Shown here piece after piece: positions 26,603-35,764 of a stretch of DNA of 64,000 bases (its first letter is position 1; each line of letters opens with the position of its first letter). A program made the position numbers and the translations under genes. The stretch covers positions 172,031 through 236,030 of the forward strand of contig NZ_RBZQ01000008.1 in NCBI RefSeq assembly GCF_003640395.1, read 5' to 3'. Under the pieces are notes generated by a model. That model ran no database searches. It saw only the letters and a list, made by a program, of their open reading frames with translations, and was not told where the DNA came from. Origin of the DNA: Stutzerimonas urumqiensis. GTDB taxonomy: Bacteria; Pseudomonadota; Gammaproteobacteria; Pseudomonadales; Pseudomonadaceae.

Positions 26603-29600
26603 TCATGGGTGTCGTTCGTCCGTTGCCTCGACCAGCGGCAGCTCGAACCAGAAGCGCGCGCCCTGGCCCGGCTCCGAATCGAAGCCGATACGGCCCTGCA
26701 TGCGCTCGACCAGCTCCTTGCTGATGGCGAGCCCCAGGCCGGTGCCGCCCTTCTGTCGCGTGTCGGACGAATCGGCCTGGGAGAATTTCTGGAATATACG
26801 CGCGTGGAACGCCGGCGGAATCCCCGGTCCGCGATCGGCCACGGTGACGCGCACCCAGCCGTCGCGCGGCTCGGCCAGTATCTCGACCTGGTCGCCGGCC
26901 GGCGAGAACTTGGCGGCATTGGACAGGAAGTTGGCCATCACCTGGTGCAGCCGCACCTCGTCGACCCGCACTTGCCACGCCGGATCGACCGGATGGAGGA
27001 CGAAGCCGACCTGGTGCTGGCGGGCATAGTCGTCGCTCATGCGCACCGCTTCCTGGAGGATTGGCGCCAGCGGCTGGCGTTCGAGCTGGAAGGTCATCTT
27101 GCCGGCGACCAGCTTGTCCATGTCCAGCAAATCGTCGATCAGCCGCGCCAGGCGCTGGCTGTTCTGGTAGGCGATGCCGAGCATCTGCTGCTGGGTCGCG
27201 CTCAGTTCGCCCAGCGCGCCGCCGGTCGCCAGCCCCAGCGCGCCGGTGATGGAGGTCAGCGGGGTGCGCAGCTCGTGGCTGACGATCGAGACGAACTCGT
27301 TCTTCATCTGCTCGATGCGCTTGCGTTCGGTGATGTCGCGCACCAGGCCGATGAACTTGCGCTCGCCGCGGTGGCTGATCTGCGAGACGCGCAGCTCGAT
27401 CGGGAAGGTCTCGCCGTTGCGCCGCTGGGCGACCATCTCGCGGTTCATCTCCAGCGCCTGCGACTCGCCGCGCTCATGGTAGGCGCGCAGGTAGCCGTCG
27501 TGGGCGTCGCGGGTCGGCTGCGGCATGAGGACGTTGAGGTTGCGGCCCAGCAGCTCCTCGCTGCGGTAGCCGAAGATGCGTTCGGCGGCGTGGTTGAAGG
27601 TTTCGATCTGGCCGCGCTGGTCGATGATGATGATCCCGTCGATCACGTTGGCGATCAGCTTGCGCAGGTAGTCCTCGCGCTCGAGCGTATTCAGCTCGGC
27701 CTGCACGCGCTCGGTGACGTCCCAGATGAAGCCGTCGTAGCCCAGTACGTTGCCGTTGCGATCGTGCTGCGGCCGGCTCTTCTCGCGTACCCAGACCACC
27801 TCGCCGTCGGCGCGCACCAGCCGGTAGCTGTGCTCCCAGCCTTGCTGGCGGGCCTGCTGGTTGTTGAAGGCCTCCAGCGCCTCGCGGCGGTCCTCGGGGT
27901 GAATGATGTCGAGGTAGTGGCGCACGCGATGGCGGATGAAATCCGCGGCCGGATAGCCGCTCAGTCGCTCCATGCCTTCGCTGAGGTAGTTCAGCGTGCG
28001 CTGGCTGTCGTTGGCGCAGCGGTAGAGCACGCCCGGAAGGTTGCTGACCATCGCGCGGAAGCGGCTTTCGCTCTTTTGCAGGGCGCGGGTGGTTTCCAGC
28101 AGTTCGGTGATGTCGTTGGCGATGCCGAGGTAGCCGCTGAGCACGCCCTGGTTGTCACGGATGGCGGTGACCGTGAGGTTGATCAGCCGCTGGTTGCCAT
28201 CGGGGCGGCGGTAGGTCCAGTGGCGGGTCTCCGGCGTGCCGGAGCGCGGGATTTCCACCAGCGCGTCGAAGCCGGTGATCGGACGCTGAAGCGCGGCGCT
28301 CAGTGCGCGGGCGCGTTCTTCCAGTTCTTCGGCCGGCAACAGGTCGGCGGCGTTGACCTGGCCGACCACATGCTCGGCTGACAGCGCCAGCAGGCGTTCG
28401 GCGCCGGCATTGAACAGGGTGATCCGGCCGAACGCATCGGTGGCGACGATCGCCACCTCGGTCGAGGCCTGCACCACCGCCTCGAGGTAGGCGCGGGTCT
28501 CGCGCATCAGCTGCTGCTGCATCCGGGCTTCGGTGATGTCGGTTATCACGCCATACATGCGCAGCGGCGCGCTGTCGACGGTGCGTTCCAGCACCCGTCC
28601 GCGCACGCGGATCCAGATCCAGCGGCCGTCGCGGTGACGGGCGCGAAAGTCATGCTCGAACAGGCTGCCGGGCGTCTCGAGATTCTCGCGCAGGCGCCGG
28701 CCGAACTCCGGGCCGTCTTCGGGGTGCACCCGTGCTCGCCAGGTCTCGAAGGCCGTATCGGTGGGCTCGGCGATGTCTTCACCGAAGATCCTGCCCCAGC
28801 CCGCGTCGACGATCATGCGGCCCTCCGGCACGTTCCATTCCCAGGTGCCGGCGCGGGTGGCTTCGCGCGTGGCATCGCCGCGCTGGTGCTCCTCGACCAG
28901 CCGCTGCTCGATGGCCTTGCGCTCGCTGATGTCGGCGATGAAGCCATGCCAGTGCACGCTGCCGTCGGGGTGCGGCTCGGGCGTGGCGCGCACCTCTACC
29001 CAGATCACGCCCTTGGTCGGGTGGATCAGGCGGTACTCGGGAGAGCGGAACAGCAGGCTCTGCGCCGAGCTGACGAGCCCCGCCTCGACCTGCGGCAGGT
29101 CATCGGGGTGTACGCAGGCGAAGGCCAGCGAGGCGTCGGCCATCAGGGCCTCGGGCGTGAAACCGAAGATGGCTTCGGTCCCTTCGCTGGCGTAGAGGAA
29201 GCGGTAGCGGCCGTCGGGCGAGCGCTCGAGCTGGTACATCGCGCCGGGCAGGTGGCTGGCGATCTTCTGCGCGCGACCGAGGACGTTGAGACGATCGTGC
29301 TCCTGCCGCTCGCGCTCGAGGGTGGCGGCCAGCCAGCCGGCGAACAGGCGCATGAACTCCATGTCCGCGTCATCGAAGCGCCAGCGCCGCGGGCCGGCCG
29401 AGGCGAACAGCACGGCCCCCGAACCCGCTTCGCCGGGCAGCGCCGTGGCGATCAGGCTGCTGCCCGGCTCGAGCGCATGGCCGGTCGCGTCTTCGATGGT
29501 CAGCGGTCGGCCCTGCCCGGCGCAGTCCTCGATGCGTCGCAGCAGGGCATCGGAGGGCGCGCCATCCAGCCCGCCCAGGGCCTGCACGACCTGCGGCTCA

Positions 29601-30826
29601 CCGGCGTCGTAGCGGATCAGCTGGGCCTGCGCCATTCGCAGGTAGGCCGCGGCCCGCGCGAGCGCCTCGCCGAGCGGCGGGCCGCCTCGCTCGGTTGGCG
29701 GCAGCGAGGCGATCTCGTTGAGCGTACGCAGCGCGTCGCGATGGCGCTGCTGGACGCGCGTGCGCCGATGGTAGAGCAGCAACACGACCAGTAGCAGGCC
29801 CTCGGCGATCAGCCAGGCGAAGGTCCACTTGGCCTGGAGGGCGGTCAGGGCAGCCTGTTGATCGGCGAGCTGCTCGGTGACGTCGCGCCAGACCAGCGCG
29901 ACAGCCAGCGGCGGCGCTTCGCTGTGGGCCTGTCGCGAGCCGTCCAGCGGGACCTGCCGCAGCAGGTAGGCGCGGTCGTTCACCCGCAGCAGGCGAGTCG
30001 TTCGGACGTCATCGGGATCGGCCAGCAAGCCGGCCTCGGCCCAGGCCACGGCCTGCTCCGGCGAGCGGGCATCGAGCAGCCAGCCCGGCTGGCCGGCGAC
30101 GGCAATGCCCTCCAGCGGCACGCGCATCACCGGCGCCATCCGCTGCTGGTTGAGCAGCAGCGCGACGCCGGCATCCAGTTGCGCCGAGAGCCTGGGCAGC
30201 GGCGGCAGCAGGCCGAAGCCGACCTCCAGCGCGCCGATCACCGGGCTGGCCGGGTCCTGGGTCGCGTGGATCGGCGCTATCGCCCGGTTGCCGGCGCCGA
30301 ATGGCCCGATATCGATGCCCGACACCACGCTGGCGCTGTCCAGGGCGCGCGCGAGCAACGGTCGTCGATCGGCTTCGTCATCGCCATGCGCCTGCCGCGC
30401 GTGCATGCGCAGCAGCGTGGTGCCGCGCGGCCCGACGTAGAGTGCCAGCTGGCGTGCCTCATGGGCTTGCATGCCTTGCCAGAAGGGCTGCAACTCGCTG
30501 ATCAGCCAGTTACGCAGCCGATAGACGCCGGCATCGTTCCAGGGCGTGCCCGCTTCCAGCAGGGCGGCGCTCTGGCGCATCAGCGTCTGCACGCCGACGT
30601 CGGCAGCGAGCGTCCCGGCGATCAGTTCGGCCTGCCCTTGCAGGTGGCGCTGGGCGGCCAGCACGGCGCGGGCCTGCACCTCGCTCTGCTGGTCCAGTTG
30701 CAGCCGCCACAGCGCGTCATGGTTGCGGGTGTCGTTGTAGGCCAGCGCGCCGAACAGCGTGGCCAGCAGGAGACTGCCGAGCGCGAGCAGCCAGAGAACA
30801 CGTCCTTTCGAACGTTTTAATGGCAT
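26603..30826 (-). CDS. Very large membrane sensor kinase: dCache-GAF-PAS5-HisKA-HATPase
   Basis: 1407 residues. A membrane helix (about 11-30), a periplasmic double-sensor region of dCache_3 type (about 35-330, with LALYVGPRGTTLLRMHA and ASVVSGIDIGPFGAGNRAIA) and a second helix (about 335-352) are followed by a GAF-like domain (about 365-505), five successive PAS domains (each ending in a DIT/DIS/DVTE-type motif), HisKA with H1184 in VSHELRTP, and HATPase with [17 protein letters not shown]. It has no receiver. Six cytoplasmic sensor modules suggest several internal signals. The ATG at 30826 is preferred to a TTG three codons upstream. Confidence 0.9.
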   Translation of the reverse strand: MPLKRSKGRVLWLLALGSLLLATLFGALAYNDTRNHDALWRLQLDQQSEVQARAVLAAQRHLQGQAELIAGTLAADVGVQTLMRQSAALLEAGTPWNDAGVYRLRNWLISELQPFWQGMQAHEARQLALYVGPRGTTLLRMHARQAHGDDEADRRPLLARALDSASVVSGIDIGPFGAGNRAIAPIHATQDPASPVIGALEVGFGLLPPLPRLSAQLDAGVALLLNQQRMAPVMRVPLEGIAVAGQPGWLLDARSPEQAVAWAEAGLLADPDDVRTTRLLRVNDRAYLLRQVPLDGSRQAHSEAPPLAVALVWRDVTEQLADQQAALTALQAKWTFAWLIAEGLLLVVLLLYHRRTRVQQRHRDALRTLNEIASLPPTERGGPPLGEALARAAAYLRMAQAQLIRYDAGEPQVVQALGGLDGAPSDALLRRIEDCAGQGRPLTIEDATGHALEPGSSLIATALPGEAGSGAVLFASAGPRRWRFDDADMEFMRLFAGWLAATLERERQEHDRLNVLGRAQKIASHLPGAMYQLERSPDGRYRFLYASEGTEAIFGFTPEALMADASLAFACVHPDDLPQVEAGLVSSAQSLLFRSPEYRLIHPTKGVIWVEVRATPEPHPDGSVHWHGFIADISERKAIEQRLVEEHQRGDATREATRAGTWEWNVPEGRMIVDAGWGRIFGEDIAEPTDTAFETWRARVHPEDGPEFGRRLRENLETPGSLFEHDFRARHRDGRWIWIRVRGRVLERTVDSAPLRMYGVITDITEARMQQQLMRETRAYLEAVVQASTEVAIVATDAFGRITLFNAGAERLLALSAEHVVGQVNAADLLPAEELEERARALSAALQRPITGFDALVEIPRSGTPETRHWTYRRPDGNQRLINLTVTAIRDNQGVLSGYLGIANDITELLETTRALQKSESRFRAMVSNLPGVLYRCANDSQRTLNYLSEGMERLSGYPAADFIRHRVRHYLDIIHPEDRREALEAFNNQQARQQGWEHSYRLVRADGEVVWVREKSRPQHDRNGNVLGYDGFIWDVTERVQAELNTLEREDYLRKLIANVIDGIIIIDQRGQIETFNHAAERIFGYRSEELLGRNLNVLMPQPTRDAHDGYLRAYHERGESQALEMNREMVAQRRNGETFPIELRVSQISHRGERKFIGLVRDITERKRIEQMKNEFVSIVSHELRTPLTSITGALGLATGGALGELSATQQQMLGIAYQNSQRLARLIDDLLDMDKLVAGKMTFQLERQPLAPILQEAVRMSDDYARQHQVGFVLHPVDPAWQVRVDEVRLHQVMANFLSNAAKFSPAGDQVEILAEPRDGWVRVTVADRGPGIPPAFHARIFQKFSQADSSDTRQKGGTGLGLAISKELVERMQGRIGFDSEPGQGARFWFELPLVEATDERHP

Positions 30827-30915
30827 CGAAACCAAGCCTCTCTACGCCGCAGTATCGCGGGACATGGCCGTATCGCTGGCACGCCGTCGCCCTCCGCGTG
30901 GTGACCGATGAGGGT

Positions 30916-32808
30916 TCAGCGTCGCGTCGGCAGGTCGAGCGCGGCGGCCGGTTGCGGTCGGCCGAACCAGTAGCCCTGGCCGAGCAGGCCCTCGTATTCA
31001 CTTAGGAACCCGGCCTGTGCCGCCTGTTCAATGCCCTCGGCGACGATTTGCAAGCCGAGGCTGTGGGCCAGGTTGATGATGGTCTCGGTGAGGGCGACGT
31101 CTTCGGCGTTGGCAGGTATGCCGGCGATGAAGCCGCGGTCGATCTTCAGCTTGTGCACGGGCAGCCGCTTGAGGCGCAGCAGCGAGGAATAGCCGGTGCC
31201 GAAGTCGTCGATCGAGAGCTGCACGCCGAGCGCGCTGAGGCGTTCGAGCAGCGCCTGGGCGGCATCGGGGTCGTCCATGATCGTGCTTTCGGTGATCTCC
31301 AGCTCCAGATGGCTCGGGTCCAGCCGGCTGGTGCGCAGGGCCTCGGCCACGCGGCGGTCCAGGTCGGCGCCGAACGAGCGGCTGGACAGGTTCACTGCGA
31401 CGAAATCCAGCGCGATGCCGGCATCCAGCCACTGGCGCATCTGCCGGCAGGCTTGCGCCAGCACCCAGGCGTCGAGCGACGCGATCAGGCCGGCCTCCTC
31501 GGCGACCGGAATGAAGTCGCCCGGCGGCACCAGGCCGACGCCGGGACGCTCCCAGCGCACCAGCGATTCGACGCCGACGATCCGCTGGCTGGCCAGGTCG
31601 TGTATGGGCTGGAAGTGCACCCGCAGCTCGTCGCGCTCCAGCGCACGGCGCAGCGCCGACACCAGTTCGATCCGCTGGCGTGCCAGGGCGGTCAGCTCCT
31701 GGCTGTAGAAGGCGTAGGTGCCGCGCGCCCGCGCCTTGGCGCGTGAAAGGGCCGAGTCGGCGTTGCGCATGGCCTGCTCGGCGCTCTGTGCATCGGCGGG
31801 GTAGAGGCTGATGCCGACGCTGGCGGCGATGAACAGTTCGCGGCCGTCGAGCGAGAAAGGCTGGACGAAGGCTTGCAGGACCGACTGCGCGAGGGCGGCG
31901 GCATGCTCGATCGAGTGGCATTGTTCGCACAGCAGGCCGAATTCGTCGCCGCCCAGGCGGGCCAATGTCATGCCTTCGGTCGGGCCGCGCAGACGCTCGC
32001 CGACCGCCTGCAACAGCTCGTCGCCGCGCTTGTGACCGAGGCTTTCATTGATGCGCTTGAACTGCGCGATATCGATCTGCAACACCGCGCCGCCGCCGCG
32101 TTCCTGGCGGGCGTGCTCGAGCGCATGCTCGACGCGCTGGCTGAACAGCCGGCGGTTGGGCAGGGCCGTCAGCGGATCGTAATGGGCGAGGAAGTCCAGC
32201 TCGCGCTGGGAGCGCTTGATCGCGCTGATGTCGGAGAACACCGCGACGTAGTGGCTGAGGGTGCCCTGTTCGTCGTGGATGGCGCGGATGCATTGCCACG
32301 CCGGGAACACCGATTCGTTGCGGTGACGGTTCCAGATTTCGCCGCGCCATTCGCCGTGGCGATTCAGGCAGTCCCACATCTGCTGGTAGAAGCGATCGTC
32401 ATGACGGCCGGACTTGAGCAGGTCCGGCGAGCGGCCGATCACCTCGTCGGCCGTGTAGCCGGTGATCCGGGTGAACGCCGGATTGACGTGCACGATGCGC
32501 TCGCGGGCATCGGTCACCAGTACGCCTTCCAGGCTCGCCTCGAACACCGCCGAGGCCTGCCGCAGGCTCGAATCCTTCTGGCGCTGGCTCCTGAGCTGCT
32601 GGTTGATGCGGTTCAGGTGCAGGCACGACAGCACGAACAGTAGCGCGGTGGTGACCAGCACGAAGATCAGGCCCTTGTAGGATTGCCAGGTGGCGGTATC
32701 GACCCGGTCGGCGAGCATCTGCAGCCAGCCGTCGCTGAGCAGGATCCACGCGCTGGCGAACAGGCCGTACGGCACCGCGACCCGGAGGGCCTGGCGATAA
32801 TCGGTCAT
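30916..32808 (-). CDS. Membrane PAS-GGDEF-EAL c-di-GMP protein
   Basis: 630 residues. Two N-terminal membrane helices (about 10-29 and 44-63) precede a PAS domain (about 83-200), a GGDEF domain with intact GGDEF at 286-290 but no RxxD inhibitory site, and an EAL domain in which the signature is ESL (414-416). The other EAL residues are kept: [34 protein letters not shown]. Either activity is possible; phosphodiesterase activity is likely. It is the first gene of the 18-kb minus-strand cluster, 89 bases before the large kinase, and is divergent from the desaturase gene. Confidence 0.9.
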   Translation of the reverse strand: MTDYRQALRVAVPYGLFASAWILLSDGWLQMLADRVDTATWQSYKGLIFVLVTTALLFVLSCLHLNRINQQLRSQRQKDSSLRQASAVFEASLEGVLVTDARERIVHVNPAFTRITGYTADEVIGRSPDLLKSGRHDDRFYQQMWDCLNRHGEWRGEIWNRHRNESVFPAWQCIRAIHDEQGTLSHYVAVFSDISAIKRSQRELDFLAHYDPLTALPNRRLFSQRVEHALEHARQERGGGAVLQIDIAQFKRINESLGHKRGDELLQAVGERLRGPTEGMTLARLGGDEFGLLCEQCHSIEHAAALAQSVLQAFVQPFSLDGRELFIAASVGISLYPADAQSAEQAMRNADSALSRAKARARGTYAFYSQELTALARQRIELVSALRRALERDELRVHFQPIHDLASQRIVGVESLVRWERPGVGLVPPGDFIPVAEEAGLIASLDAWVLAQACRQMRQWLDAGIALDFVAVNLSSRSFGADLDRRVAEALRTSRLDPSHLELEITESTIMDDPDAAQALLERLSALGVQLSIDDFGTGYSSLLRLKRLPVHKLKIDRGFIAGIPANAEDVALTETIINLAHSLGLQIVAEGIEQAAQAGFLSEYEGLLGQGYWFGRPQPAAALDLPTRR

Positions 32809-32961
32809 GCGCTCTCACCCCTGAAACATGCGGAAAACCAAAGGCACCCAGCGGGCCTATTCCCAGCCGAAAGGTAGGCGGTTTTATCCAGGTTGGGGGA
32901 CATAATGCCGTCAGACCTCTCAAGGGTCTGCGCATTCATTCAATCGAGGCTTCAGGCGCTT

Positions 32962-34152
32962 ATGTGGTACTACGGCTTTCTCGACCTCTCGATCTGGCAG
33001 CTCGTCGCGGTCACGCTCGCGCTGACGCATGTCACGATCGTCAGCGTCACGGTCTACCTGCATCGGTATTCGGCCCACCGCTCGCTGGAGCTGCATCCGG
33101 CACTCAAGCACTTTTTCCGCTTCTGGCTGTGGCTGACCACCGCCATGAATACCCGCGAGTGGACGGCGATCCACCGCAAGCACCACGCCAAGTGCGAAAC
33201 CCCGGACGACCCGCACAGCCCGGTCCACAAAGGCTTGGGAACGGTCCTGCGCAAGGGCGCCGAACTATACATGGCGGAAGCGAAGAACGAGGAGACCTTG
33301 CGGATATACGGCAAGAACTGCCCCGACGACTGGCTCGAGCGCAACCTCTACAGCCGCTACCCCAATGCCGGCGTGACGCTGATGGCGCTGATCGATCTGG
33401 CCTTGTTCGGCGTGCTGGGCCTGACCGTCTGGGCGATCCAGATGATCTGGATTCCCTTCTGGGCGGCCGGCGTGATCAACGGGCTGGGCCATGCCATCGG
33501 CTATCGCAACTTCGAGTGCAAGGACGCGGCGACCAACCTGGTGCCCTGGGGCATCCTCGTCGGCGGCGAAGAGCTGCACAACAACCATCACACCTACCCC
33601 AACTCGGCCAAGCTGTCGGTCAAGGCCTGGGAATTCGACATGGGCTGGGCCTGGATCAAGCTGTTCAGCCTGCTCGGGCTGGCGAAAGTGAACCGCGTCG
33701 CGCCGATCGCCCATCGCATCGAGGGCAAGGCCCAGCTCGACATGGACACGGCGATGGCGATCCTCAACAACCGCTTCCAGATCATGGCGCAATACCGCAA
33801 GCAGGTGATCGGCCCGCTGGTGCGACTGGAGCTGTCGCGCGCCGATGCCTCGGTGCGCCATCAGTTCCGCCGCGCCAAGCGGCTGCTGTCGCGCGAGCCG
33901 AGCCTGCTGGAGGCCTCGCAGCAGGCGCATATCGAGGCGATGCTCGAGCAGAGCCAGGCGCTGCGGGTGATCTACGAGAAGCGGCTGGCCTTGCAGCAGA
34001 TCTGGGCCAGGACCAGCGCCAACGGGCACGACATGCTCGGCGCGATCCGGCAGTGGGTGCACGAGGCCGAAGCCAGCGGCATCCAGTCGCTGCGCGACTT
34101 CGCCGAGCAGCTCAAGACCTATTCGCTGCGCCCGGCGCCAGCGCTTGCCTGA
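32962..34152 (+). CDS. Membrane acyl desaturase (delta-9 type, DesA/DesB-like)
   Basis: 396 residues. The three histidine boxes of membrane di-iron desaturases are present: HRYSAHRS, HRKHHAK and HNNHHTYPN. Hydrophobic segments flank them, and an extended helical C-terminus (about 290-396) follows, as in Pseudomonas acyl-CoA and phospholipid desaturases. It inserts a cis double bond in fatty acyl chains using O2, adjusting membrane fluidity. The open frame begins at 32893, but the ATG at 32962 gives the family N-terminus MWYYGFLDLS. I cannot decide between the DesA (phospholipid) and DesB (acyl-CoA) subgroups. Confidence 0.9.
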   Translation: MWYYGFLDLSIWQLVAVTLALTHVTIVSVTVYLHRYSAHRSLELHPALKHFFRFWLWLTTAMNTREWTAIHRKHHAKCETPDDPHSPVHKGLGTVLRKGAELYMAEAKNEETLRIYGKNCPDDWLERNLYSRYPNAGVTLMALIDLALFGVLGLTVWAIQMIWIPFWAAGVINGLGHAIGYRNFECKDAATNLVPWGILVGGEELHNNHHTYPNSAKLSVKAWEFDMGWAWIKLFSLLGLAKVNRVAPIAHRIEGKAQLDMDTAMAILNNRFQIMAQYRKQVIGPLVRLELSRADASVRHQFRRAKRLLSREPSLLEASQQAHIEAMLEQSQALRVIYEKRLALQQIWARTSANGHDMLGAIRQWVHEAEASGIQSLRDFAEQLKTYSLRPAPALA

Positions 34153-34282
34153 CCGCTGATCGGCAGGCTCGCCATGGCGGCCTGCCGCTCGGAACTTTGC
34201 CCCTTGCGCCTGTTCTCTTTGCAGCGATTCGCAGCCTGCACCCGGCTCTAGACCGGGCGATGGCGCCGGCAAGGGGACGAGG

Positions 34283-35275
34283 ATGGGCTGGGCAAAAGGT
34301 AAAGATCACCGGGCTGAAATACCGGCCGCCGCCGAGGCGCAGGCGCGGCTGGCACTGATTCACGCGCAGGCCGAAGTCGCCCGCCTGCGCGAGCGGGAAG
34401 AGCTGTTCAACCTCCTGCTTGGCGGCGTCAACGCGGTGCTCTGGGCCTTCGATTGGCGTGCCCAGCGGGTGATTTACGTGAGCCCCGCGTACGAGCGCAT
34501 CTTCGGCCGTTCGGCGGCGCTGCTGCTGGCCGACTTCGCCGAATGGCGCAACGCGATCTACCCCGACGACCTCGAGTACGCTCAGCAGACGATGCTCGAT
34601 GCGCTCGACCAGGGCGCAGTCGAGACGCGCGAGTACCGCATCATCCGCGGCGACGGCCAGCTGCGCTGGCTGAGCGACAAGTGCTTCGTCGGTCGCCAGC
34701 CGGAGAACGGGCAGGGGCCGTTGCTGGTCGGCATCGCCGAGGACATCACCGACAAGAAGCGCATGGAAGGCGAGCTGCACCGCCTGGCCACCACCGACGT
34801 GCTCACCGAGAGCAGCAACCGCCGGCACTTCTTCGAATGCGCGCAGCGCGAGTTCGACCGCGCGAAGCTGTATGCCGCGCCGATGGCCTTCCTGCTGCTG
34901 GACATCGATGACTTCAAGCGCATCAACGACACGCACGGCCACCATGTCGGCGACCTGGTGCTGCAACAGATCGCCCGTTGCGGGGCGTCGGTGCTGCGCC
35001 GGGGCGACCTGTTCGGGCGGATCGGCGGCGAGGAGTTCGCCGTGCTGCTGCCCGGCTGCGTGCCGGAGCTGGCGGACCAGATCGCCAAGCGCCTGCAACG
35101 GGAAATCCAGCGGCTCTCGTTCCAGACCGCCGTCAGCCATTTCGGCGTGACCGCGAGTTTCGGCCTGACCTCGCTGCGCGCCAGCGATGCGACCTTGCAC
35201 GAGATGTTCGCCCGCGCCGATGCGGCGATGTACCGGGCCAAGCGGCTGGGCAAGAACCAGGTGGTGGTGGGCTAG
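34283..35275 (+). CDS. PAS-GGDEF diguanylate cyclase
   Basis: 330 residues, soluble. A coiled N-terminus (about 15-42), a PAS domain (about 43-160, ending IAEDITDKKR) and a GGDEF domain with GGEEF (248-252) and inhibitory-site RRGD (239-242) at the canonical spacing. It should synthesise c-di-GMP and be product-inhibited. GGGGACGAGG before the ATG gives ribosome binding. It follows the desaturase by 130 bases on the same strand and is close to, but not part of, the minus-strand signalling cluster. Confidence 0.92.
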   Translation: MGWAKGKDHRAEIPAAAEAQARLALIHAQAEVARLREREELFNLLLGGVNAVLWAFDWRAQRVIYVSPAYERIFGRSAALLLADFAEWRNAIYPDDLEYAQQTMLDALDQGAVETREYRIIRGDGQLRWLSDKCFVGRQPENGQGPLLVGIAEDITDKKRMEGELHRLATTDVLTESSNRRHFFECAQREFDRAKLYAAPMAFLLLDIDDFKRINDTHGHHVGDLVLQQIARCGASVLRRGDLFGRIGGEEFAVLLPGCVPELADQIAKRLQREIQRLSFQTAVSHFGVTASFGLTSLRASDATLHEMFARADAAMYRAKRLGKNQVVVG

Positions 35276-35319
35276 CGCAGGCCGGTCACCACGCCTGCGA
35301 AAGCGCGTTCACCGCGCGA

Positions 35320-35682
35320 TCATTTGACCGACGCGGCGGCCTGCCGGAGTTCGTCGCAGGCCGCTTCCCGCTCGCTGGCCGACATGGCGTCCCAGTGCGC
35401 CTGGCCTTCCTCCAGCCCGGCGGCGAAGCCCTGTTCGAACGCCGCCTCGGACATGCCGTTCTTCATCAACTGGGCCTTTTGCTGCTGCCGGCTCTGGGCC
35501 AGTTGCTCGAGCGAATAGCCGCCGCAGACCTTGGCCGCCGCTTCCATCGAACCGCCCAGCCTGGCGAACCCGGCAACCATGTCGCGAACGTTCGGCGGTG
35601 TGTCGCTGCTCTGGGCGAAGCCCGGCAGGCTGGTCAGCGCGGCGAGCGCGAGGGCAAGGGACGGGGCGAGGATCGGGCGCAT
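35320..35682 (-). CDS. Small secreted protein of unknown function
   Basis: 120 residues with a signal peptide (MRPILAPSLALALAALTSLPGFAQ). The mature part is a helical, Glu/Gln/Ala-rich domain with two cysteines (KVCGGYS and EAACDEL) that may form a disulfide in the periplasm. The pattern GMSEAAFEQGFAAGLEEGQAHW is conserved-looking, but I do not recognise a named family. It is convergent with the diguanylate cyclase and lies downstream of aguA on the same strand (82-base gap). Confidence 0.7.
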   Translation of the reverse strand: MRPILAPSLALALAALTSLPGFAQSSDTPPNVRDMVAGFARLGGSMEAAAKVCGGYSLEQLAQSRQQQKAQLMKNGMSEAAFEQGFAAGLEEGQAHWDAMSASEREAACDELRQAAASVK

Positions 35683-35764
35683 CGATGGGTCTCCGGCGGT
35701 GTCGAGGGCGTCCCGCTCACTGTAGCCGCGTACCCCCGTGCGGCAAGCGACCGGGACGGACGGT

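Noticed and set aside
34112..35200. A 362-residue minus-strand frame opposite the PAS-GGDEF gene
   Set aside because: No motifs and conflicts with a complete diguanylate cyclase on the other strand.
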